Below are positions 6,107 to 11,284 of a DNA stretch of 11,284 nt, one piece after another. Within the stretch, counting starts at the first letter, position 1, and every line of letters starts with the position of its first letter. Both the position numbers and the translations under genes were made by a program. Below the pieces are notes generated by a model, which was given only the letters and a program-made list of their open reading frames with translations, had not been told where the DNA came from and ran no database searches. Source of the stretch: an uncultured Eubacteriales bacterium (GTDB lineage: Bacteria > Bacillota > Clostridia > Oscillospirales > Ruminococcaceae); NCBI GenBank assembly GCA_902493155.1, contig CABUOE010000061.1:1-11284 (forward strand), read 5' to 3'.

Positions 6107-6931
6107 ATGGGACGAAAAAGGCTGACGCAGATTCTGCCCTGGCTTCTGCCGCTGAGAATCAAACAGAAGGTTTTCTGTTTTTATCTGAAAATGGAACTGG
6201 ATCGAAACCGTTACGCTTTGAGGCAGGCGGACGAGCTGCTCCCCTGCCTGCTTTTTGAATCGGCCTGCCCCATGTACAACCGGAGCACTGGCTTCAGCAT
6301 GATGTACCAGGAAAACAAGGTCTTCAATTTAAAACTGGCCGCGGCCACCATGGACAAACTGGTGATCCGGCCGGGGGAAACCTTCTCGTTTTGGCAGCTG
6401 GTGCGGTACGCCGACCGGGACACGCCATACAGAGAGGGCCTGGTGGAAATCGATGGGAAGCTCACCACCCGGCCGGGCGGCGGCTTATGCCAGATCAGCA
6501 ATCTCTTGTTTTGGATGTTTCTGCATACCCCGCTGACCATCGTGGAGCGGCGGGGACACCTGACAAAGGATTTCCCAGAGCCGAAAAGCGACGCGCCCGT
6601 CGGCGTGGACGCCACCGTCTCGGAGGGCTGGACGGATTTGAAGGTGCGAAACGACACCGAATCGACCTTCCAAATCTCCTTTGCCTTTGACGATGAACAT
6701 ATCATCGGGCGGGTGTTTACCGACCGGGACAATGGGCTCACCTATAAAATCATCAACGGAACTCCGTCCTATTACCGGAAAAAGGGCGCGGTCTACGAAG
6801 AAGTGGACATCCGCCGAAAAATTGTCGTCAGGGCCTCGGAAGAGTGTATTGCGTCCAACTTGCTGTATCGGAACAGATGCCGAATCGGTTACCCCCTCCC
6901 GGAGGAGACGTTTATCGAAGAGAAAGGATAA
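6107..6931 (+). CDS. vanW: VanW-family protein
   Basis: A 274-residue VanW-family protein. The signature FSFWQLV followed by RPGGGLCQISNLLFW (122-136), including Cys127, is clear, and VGVDATVSEGWTDLKVRND (165-183) matches the family core. VanW is found in vanB- and vanG-type operons, but its biochemical role is not established. It is not required for the D-Ser pathway enzymes themselves. I see no signal peptide or strong membrane segment, which suggests a cytoplasmic or peripheral protein. The ribosome site AGAGGAA lies 7 bases before the ATG and overlaps the vanY stop region. The ligase gene starts 5 bp after its stop. Identity as VanW family is sure. The function is unknown. Confidence 0.93.
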   Translation: MGRKRLTQILPWLLPLRIKQKVFCFYLKMELDRNRYALRQADELLPCLLFESACPMYNRSTGFSMMYQENKVFNLKLAAATMDKLVIRPGETFSFWQLVRYADRDTPYREGLVEIDGKLTTRPGGGLCQISNLLFWMFLHTPLTIVERRGHLTKDFPEPKSDAPVGVDATVSEGWTDLKVRNDTESTFQISFAFDDEHIIGRVFTDRDNGLTYKIINGTPSYYRKKGAVYEEVDIRRKIVVRASEECIASNLLYRNRCRIGYPLPEETFIEEKG

Positions 6932-6936
6932 CAAAA

Positions 6937-7980
6937 ATGAAGAATGTATTGGTTTTATTCGGCGGCTGTTCGCCGGAATACAGCGTATCCCTCCAGTCTG
7001 CCACAGGCGTCATCCGCCAGATGGACAGAGAAAAATTCACGCCGGTTTTGGTGGGGATTACAAGGGAGGGCGACTGGTACTACTTTACCGGAGAGATCGA
7101 TTGTATCGCCGACGACACCTGGCAAAATGGCCCGGGCTGTATGCCCGCTATTTTGTCTCCTAGCCGGAAAGAACACAGTCTGCTGGTCTTTAAAGGGAAG
7201 ACTGTGGAAAAAATCCCCGTTGACGGAGTATTTCCCGTCCTCCACGGACAAAACGGTGAAGACGGGACGGTGCAGGGTCTCTGCGAAATGGCGGGGCTTC
7301 CGGTCATCGGGTGCGGCACGTTGGCGTCCGCTCTGTGCATGGACAAGGACCGGGCCCACAAACTCGCAGAAAAATCCGGAGTGGCGGCGCCCCGCTCCTT
7401 TCCTCTGGAACAGGGCTTTGATGAAACAAAAGCGCTGGAGCAGGCGGAGCTGCTGGGGTATCCTCTCTTTGTCAAGCCGGTGAAGGCCGGTTCCTCTTAC
7501 GGCGTAACAAAAGTGTCGGAACAGGAAAACTTGCTTCCGGCGGTGACGGCCGCTTTTTCCTATGACAGTGAGGTGATGGTCGAAGAGGCCGTTCCCGGCT
7601 TCGAAATAGGCTGCGCTGTCATGGGAAATAAGGAGCTCATCACCGGCGAAATCGACGAGGTGGAGCTGGCAGACGGGTTCTTCGACTTTACTGAAAAATA
7701 TAACCTCATTACCTCGAAAATTCACGTCCCGGCCAGGATTTCCCCCGCAAAAGCTCAGGAAATAAAAGAAACGGCGAAAATGATTTACCGGGCGCTGGGC
7801 TGCCGCGGATTTGCCAGGGTGGATCTGTTCTTGACCCCTTCCGGCAAAATTGTTTTCAACGAAGTGAACACCATTCCCGGCTTTACCGTCCACAGCCGGT
7901 TTCCCAGAATGATGGAGGCCGCCGGGTTGACCCTCAAAGAAGTGGTCACAAGGGCAATCGAACTGGCGGTGGAACCATGA
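6937..7980 (+). CDS. vanG: VanG-type D-alanine--D-serine ligase
   Basis: A 347-residue ATP-grasp ligase that joins D-Ala to D-Ser, giving peptidoglycan precursors with low glycopeptide affinity. The N-terminal FGGCSPEYSVSLQSA (8-22), HGQNGEDGT (103-111), ALCMDKDRAHKL (132-143) and metal ligands Asp296, Glu309 and Asn311 are in place. Specificity is read from the omega loop FFDFTEKY (248-255). It lacks the His of D-lactate ligases and looks like VanC/VanG enzymes. Arg321 in GFTVHSRFP also fits, since ordinary D-Ala-D-Ala ligases carry Leu or Met there. Overall the protein closely follows VanG of Enterococcus as I remember it. The start follows AGAAAGGA with 8-nt spacing. In-frame codons reach back into vanW to 6844 but are not part of the gene. 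The ATG of vanXY overlaps its stop. D-Ser as substrate is strongly inferred. Confidence 0.94.
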   Translation: MKNVLVLFGGCSPEYSVSLQSATGVIRQMDREKFTPVLVGITREGDWYYFTGEIDCIADDTWQNGPGCMPAILSPSRKEHSLLVFKGKTVEKIPVDGVFPVLHGQNGEDGTVQGLCEMAGLPVIGCGTLASALCMDKDRAHKLAEKSGVAAPRSFPLEQGFDETKALEQAELLGYPLFVKPVKAGSSYGVTKVSEQENLLPAVTAAFSYDSEVMVEEAVPGFEIGCAVMGNKELITGEIDEVELADGFFDFTEKYNLITSKIHVPARISPAKAQEIKETAKMIYRALGCRGFARVDLFLTPSGKIVFNEVNTIPGFTVHSRFPRMMEAAGLTLKEVVTRAIELAVEP

Positions 7981-8741
7981 AGCCGGGAGTAGCGACGAAA
8001 CGCTCCGTCTATTCCGGGAGCCTTATTTTGGTGAACCGGGAGCTTCCCTGTCGGGAGACCCCTCCTCCGCATTTTCTCACCGCCGTCAACGGAGACAGCG
8101 GGGTTTTGCTGGAGCGCAGGGCCGCCGCGCTGCTCAATATGCTGATGCAGGAAATCGGCGGGTGGACTGAGATTATCCCGGTCAGCGGCTGGCGCTCCCA
8201 GGAGGAACAGCAGGGCATCTGGGATGAGTCCATGGAGGAAAACGGCGCCGATTTCACCGAAAAATATGTGGCTTTGCCCGGACACAGCGAGCATCAGACC
8301 GGTCTCGCCATTGATTTGGGACTCCGGCGGGAGGAGCTTGATTTTATCCGCCCCAGCTTTCCCTATTCCGGCATTTGTGAGACCTTTCGGCAAAAAGCGG
8401 CACGGTACGGGTTTATCGAACGGTATCCCGCTGGCAAAGAGGCAATCACCGGCATCGCCCAGGAGCCGTGGCATTTCCGTTATGTAGGAATGCCCCACGC
8501 AGAAATCATGGCCAAAATGGGCCTCACGCTGGAAGAGTACCATTCGTTTGTAAAACAGTTCCCTTACGGAAAAAAACCGCTTATCTACCGGAAGGGCAGC
8601 CGGCACATCGAAGTTTCCTATCTGTCCGCAGAGTTAAGCCGCTATGCGGAAGTGGAGGATGGATTAAGCGTCCCCTGCACCCTTTCAGGCAACAATTCGG
8701 ACGGGTACGTTGTGACGGCCTGGCTGGATAGGAAGGTGTAG
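7977..8741 (+). CDS. vanXY: VanXY, cytoplasmic D,D-dipeptidase/D,D-carboxypeptidase
   Basis: A 254-residue zinc peptidase of the VanY/M15 family without signal or membrane segment. In D-Ser-type operons it hydrolyses D-Ala-D-Ala and trims pentapeptide ending in D-Ala, leaving the D-Ala-D-Ser pathway dominant. Catalytic residues are Arg73 in SGWR, Gln78, the zinc ligands His106 and Asp113 in SEHQTGLAIDLG, and Glu163 and His166 in EPWHFRYVG. A C-terminal extension (about 195-254) beyond the peptidase fold matches the length of VanXY-type proteins. Its ATG overlaps the ligase stop by 4 bp (ATGA), pointing to coupled translation, so ligase and hydrolase are made in step. It could be a plain carboxypeptidase, but its position and lack of an export signal favour VanXY. 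Confidence 0.92.
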   Translation: MKPGVATKRSVYSGSLILVNRELPCRETPPPHFLTAVNGDSGVLLERRAAALLNMLMQEIGGWTEIIPVSGWRSQEEQQGIWDESMEENGADFTEKYVALPGHSEHQTGLAIDLGLRREELDFIRPSFPYSGICETFRQKAARYGFIERYPAGKEAITGIAQEPWHFRYVGMPHAEIMAKMGLTLEEYHSFVKQFPYGKKPLIYRKGSRHIEVSYLSAELSRYAEVEDGLSVPCTLSGNNSDGYVVTAWLDRKV

Positions 8742-8742
8742 C

Positions 8743-9204
8743 ATGAGAATTCGGGAAACCATCACAAATTACTCCAAGGGGGACTATATGGACCGCTTCT
8801 GGGCGTTGTTTTGGCGGCGGGAAAGAACAAAAACTAGGCTGCTGAAGGATATTCTGACCTTCCGGCTGAGCCGCATGGCCCATAGACACGGGGGATATGT
8901 AGGAAATGGGGCTCAATTTTCCGGTATCCCCACCCTACCCCACGGTCTCCACGGCGTTTACATCTCCCGGTACGCGGTGATCGGCGCAAACTGCCGCATT
9001 TATCAAAACGTCACCATCGGCGAAGTGGAACGGAAGGCCCCGACTGTCGGAGACAACTGTCTCATCGGGGCGGGGGCGATCTTAGTGGGAGGAATCCGCA
9101 TCGGCGACAACGTGAAAATCGGGGCCGGGGCGGTGGTACACACCGACATACCGGACAACTGCACGGTGGTGCCGCCGCCTGTGCGCATCATCGAAAAGGG
9201 GTAG
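8743..9204 (+). CDS. Hexapeptide-repeat acyltransferase resembling serine acetyltransferase
   Basis: A 153-residue left-handed beta-helix acyltransferase. The N-terminal third (1-55) is basic and helical. From about residue 60 hexapeptide repeats appear, such as VIGANC, VTIGEV, TVGDNC, LIGAGA, RIGDNV and KIGAGAVV. The best general match is the serine acetyltransferase group (L-Ser plus acetyl-CoA to O-acetyl-L-serine). However, the CysE motif DHATG reads PHGLHG (66-71), so the substrate-binding Asp is Pro, and the second active-site His region reads RKAP. The donor site may be acetyl-CoA, but the acceptor is uncertain. The gene lies 1 bp after vanXY and 4 bp before the serine racemase, so it is a true operon member, and it is absent from the textbook vanG operon. 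ATG at 8788, after AAGGGGG, is an alternative start giving 138 residues. Confidence 0.8.
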   Translation: MRIRETITNYSKGDYMDRFWALFWRRERTKTRLLKDILTFRLSRMAHRHGGYVGNGAQFSGIPTLPHGLHGVYISRYAVIGANCRIYQNVTIGEVERKAPTVGDNCLIGAGAILVGGIRIGDNVKIGAGAVVHTDIPDNCTVVPPPVRIIEKG

Positions 9205-9208
9205 GAAA

Positions 9209-10372
9209 ATGTTTTTACACAGAGCCCCGTTTCAAATGGGACGGGCGTGGATTGAGCTCAGCGCCGAAAACCTGCGCCACAATGTGGCAAAGCTGAGAGC
9301 TATGCTGCCGAAGGGCTGTGAGCTGATGCCGGTGCTCAAGGCCGACGCCTATGGTCACGGGGCGGTGCTAGTGGCAAAGGAACTGCAAAAGATGGGGATA
9401 CATTCTTTCTGCGTGGCAACTGCGCCAGAGGGAGCTGAACTGCGGCAAAACGGCGTTCGTGGAGAGATTCTTGTCCTCGGCTACACCCATCCGGAGCAGT
9501 TTTCCCTGCTGCGCCGTTATCGGCTGACCCAGACGGTGGTGGATTATCCCTACGCTCAGGTGCTGAACAGCTTGGGGAAAGAAATCCGGGTCCACATCGG
9601 CGTCGACACTGGGATGCATCGGCTGGGGGAAAATGCTGAAAACTTTAACCGCATCCGCTATATGTTTCACATGAGAAATCTCCGCGTCGACGGGATTTTT
9701 ACCCATCTCTGCGCCGCTGACACCGATGCCAGCGGCGACAAGGCCTTTACCCATATGCAGGGAGAATCCTTTTACCAAGTAGTCAACCGACTGCGACAAG
9801 AGGGGATTTTCTGCCCGAAGGCCCACCTTTTAGGCAGCTACGGCCTGCTCCGTTACCCCGAACTGGCCGGGGATTACGCGAGAATCGGCATCGCGCTCTA
9901 CGGTGTTCTCAGCACCGATGAGGATACCAAACGCTGTTCCGCTGACCTGCGTCCAGTGCTTTCTTTGAAAGCGCGGGTCGCTTCAGTCAAAGAGCTGGAT
10001 GCGGGGGAAAGCGCCGGATACAACCGGGCTTTCCTCGCAAAACGGAAAACCAAAACGGCGACGCTGGCCATCGGGTACGCGGACGGCCTTCCACGGGCCC
10101 TGTCCTGCGGCGTGGGGAGCGTTCTCATAAACGGCAGGCGCGCTCCCATTATTGGGCGAATCTGCATGGATCAAACGCTGGTGGACGTCACCGGCATTTC
10201 CGATGTAAACCCGGGAGACGTTGCCGTCGTCATCGGTGCGTCCGGCGAAGAATCCATCCAAGCAGGCAATCTTGCCAGACAAGCGGGCACCATCACAAAC
10301 GAGATTCTGAGCCGTTTGGGGCCGCGGCTGGAACGGGTTCTAGTGACATCGAAGTCAGCGGAAGGGCGATAA
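9209..10372 (+). CDS. vanT: Serine/alanine racemase, VanT-like, lacking the membrane domain
   Basis: A 387-residue PLP-dependent racemase with the fold type III alanine racemase layout. Lys44 in LKADAYGHG forms the Schiff base and Tyr271 in AGESAGYNRAF is the second catalytic base. Arg138 in MHRLG and the CMD motif (319-321) are also present. Tyr at the alanine-racemase substrate site (GTINYE) is replaced, giving GTITNE with Asn364. The same change in VanTG (Asn696) has been tied to serine racemisation. It should therefore make D-Ser for the ligase. Enterococcal VanT proteins carry a large N-terminal multi-membrane domain linked to L-Ser uptake, but here the protein begins directly at the racemase domain. 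It is the last gene before a strong terminator. The start at 9209 has a nearby AAAAGGGG. Alanine racemase activity as well is possible. Confidence 0.92.
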   Translation: MFLHRAPFQMGRAWIELSAENLRHNVAKLRAMLPKGCELMPVLKADAYGHGAVLVAKELQKMGIHSFCVATAPEGAELRQNGVRGEILVLGYTHPEQFSLLRRYRLTQTVVDYPYAQVLNSLGKEIRVHIGVDTGMHRLGENAENFNRIRYMFHMRNLRVDGIFTHLCAADTDASGDKAFTHMQGESFYQVVNRLRQEGIFCPKAHLLGSYGLLRYPELAGDYARIGIALYGVLSTDEDTKRCSADLRPVLSLKARVASVKELDAGESAGYNRAFLAKRKTKTATLAIGYADGLPRALSCGVGSVLINGRRAPIIGRICMDQTLVDVTGISDVNPGDVAVVIGASGEESIQAGNLARQAGTITNEILSRLGPRLERVLVTSKSAEGR

Positions 10373-10400
10373 AATTGCACAGCGGCTCAGTCAAACTCAT

Positions 10401-10435
10401 AAAAAAGAGGTCCGGACTAATCCGAACCTCTTTTT
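10401..10435. terminator. Bidirectional terminator closing the van operon and the convergent gene
   Basis: An A tract (10401-10406) precedes a stem of GAGGTCCGGA (10407-10416) with TCCGAACCTC (10421-10430), one mismatch, loop CTAA, and then five T (10431-10435). It works on both strands. It begins 29 bases after the racemase stop and ends 5 bases before the stop of the convergent methyltransferase gene. Confidence 0.87.
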
Positions 10436-10440
10436 CAATC

Positions 10441-11284
10441 CTAATAGTACATAAACAATTGGCATTTCAGCATGCCGTTATAGAGCTTCCGGCGTTTGGC
10501 GGCTTTCCGGCCAAAAATCCGCTCAAAATCCTCGTCCGGCGAAATGATGTAGTAGTTGAGCCCCAACTGTGACGAAAAAACCTCTCCCATCTTTTTGTAA
10601 ATCTCGTGGGCCTGGGAGATGTTTAAGAGCCGCTCACCGTAAGGGGGATTGGTCACCAGCACACCGTGGTCGGTGACGGGATGAAACTCCTTCACGTCCC
10701 GGATACGGATGCGCACTTTGGGGGCGACTTTGGCTTTGCTGGCGTTTTGGAGGGCAAGTTCCACGGCACTCGGGTCGATGTCGCTGCCGTATCCCACAAA
10801 TTTTTCGTCCCGGCGGATGAGGTCAAGCCCTCTCGCCCGCTCCTCCCGCCATACCGATTCGGGGATGCAGTCCCAATGCTGGGCGGCGAATTTTCGTCCG
10901 ATGCCCGCCGGGATGTTTGCCGCCTTCATGGCCGCCTCAATAAGTAAGGTTCCCGATCCGCAGAAGGGATCGTAAAAGACGGTGTCGCTCTTGACCCGGG
11001 CAAAATCGATCATCCCGGCGGCGAGAGTTTCCTTGATGGGCGCTTCGTTGGCGTTTTGCCGGTATCCCCGTTTGTGGAGTCCCGCTCCGGAAGTGTCCAG
11101 CATAATGGTGGCCTGGTCTTTGAGGATGGAAAACTGAAGTTGGTGGACTGGCCCCGTTTCCTCGAACCAGGCGACCCCATACTTTTCCCTCAGCCTCTCA
11201 ACCGCCGCTTTTTTGACAATTTTTTGGCAGTCGGGCACGCTATGGAGCGCCGAGTGGAGGGAGTAGCCTTTCACTGGGAAAGCA
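10441..11284 (-). CDS. THUMP-type class I SAM-dependent RNA methyltransferase, 5' end outside the window
   Basis: The C-terminal 281 codons of a COG0116-type methyltransferase (RlmL/YpsC group), which makes N2-methylguanine in large-subunit rRNA. Visible features are KGYSLHSALHSVPDCQKIVKKA, which ends the THUMP-associated part, and then the Rossmann methyltransferase domain. That domain has the SAM-binding DPFCGSGTLLIEAA (about 10930-10975) and the catalytic NPPYGERL (NPPYG codons at 10636-10650). The stop codon is at 10441-10443. The reading frame continues to the right edge (AFPV before KGYS), so the GTG at 11274 is internal. The N-terminal ferredoxin-like and THUMP domains are missing. It is a housekeeping gene with no functional link to the van genes and is useful as a chromosomal anchor. 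The exact target nucleotide is not shown here. Confidence 0.92.
   Translation of the reverse strand, partial: AFPVKGYSLHSALHSVPDCQKIVKKAAVERLREKYGVAWFEETGPVHQLQFSILKDQATIMLDTSGAGLHKRGYRQNANEAPIKETLAAGMIDFARVKSDTVFYDPFCGSGTLLIEAAMKAANIPAGIGRKFAAQHWDCIPESVWREERARGLDLIRRDEKFVGYGSDIDPSAVELALQNASKAKVAPKVRIRIRDVKEFHPVTDHGVLVTNPPYGERLLNISQAHEIYKKMGEVFSSQLGLNYYIISPDEDFERIFGRKAAKRRKLYNGMLKCQLFMYY

Noticed and set aside
6955..7893. A 312-codon minus-strand frame opposite the ligase
   Set aside because: It mirrors the conserved ATP-grasp gene and has no start signals or family features of its own.
6937..7980. Housekeeping D-Ala-D-Ala ligase, or VanA/B-type D-Ala-D-Lac ligase
   Set aside because: FFDFTEKY and HSRFP follow VanC/VanG enzymes, the D-lactate-type His is absent, and no vanH dehydrogenase is present. 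The neighbouring serine racemase fits a D-Ser product.
7785..8606. A 273-codon minus-strand frame across the ligase/vanXY junction
   Set aside because: It is antisense to two confidently identified genes and spans their boundary. Its predicted protein shows no recognisable domain.
9209..10372. Ordinary housekeeping alanine racemase
   Set aside because: Asn364 replaces the alanine-racemase Tyr, and the gene is the last member of the van operon. Alanine side activity remains possible.
1..11284. CRISPR arrays, tRNA or rRNA genes, insertion sequences
   Set aside because: I found no regular repeat-spacer pattern, no cloverleaf-like segment and no transposase-like product in any frame.

Overview
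The window is dense, low-redundancy bacterial DNA. It looks like a Firmicutes chromosome, probably an anaerobic gut Clostridia member. The reasons are strong AGGAGG-type ribosome binding sites, many extended -10 promoters, compact Rho-independent terminators and protein families typical of that group. No species can be named from the sequence alone.

Left part (1-3158). A shikimate kinase-like P-loop protein runs off the left edge on the minus strand. Divergent from it is a TetR-family regulator (621-1184), followed by a full-length oleate hydratase (1328-3097) that keeps its catalytic residues. The two look like a regulator/target pair in which fatty-acid hydration is controlled by the TetR protein. 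The genes are separated by a hairpin terminator with promoter-like elements on both sides.

Central part (3159-10435). This is a complete vanG-type glycopeptide-resistance operon in the order vanR, vanS, vanY, vanW, vanG-like ligase, vanXY, hexapeptide acyltransferase, vanT-like serine racemase. VanS senses and VanR activates. The racemase makes D-Ser and the ligase makes D-Ala-D-Ser. VanXY hydrolyses normal D-Ala-D-Ala in the cytoplasm, and membrane-anchored VanY trims remaining pentapeptide. VanW has no settled role. Tandem VanR-box-like repeats lie upstream of vanR, and a close copy lies across the vanS stop codon. Between vanS and vanY sits a hairpin terminator that has a competing alternative fold and an extended -10 buried in it.

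Two points depart from the textbook vanG operon. The racemase has no N-terminal membrane domain, although it keeps the Asn typical of serine racemases. A small left-handed beta-helix acyltransferase gene sits directly before it. That protein looks like serine acetyltransferase but lacks residues expected of one. No vanU was found, and vanY is intact.

Right part (10436-11284). A bidirectional terminator separates the operon from a convergent THUMP-type 23S rRNA-like methyltransferase gene, which runs off the right edge. No integrase, transposase, tRNA, CRISPR or obvious attachment site is visible. Within this window the van operon therefore looks chromosomally resident rather than freshly mobile. 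No gene-free stretch exceeds 300 bases.
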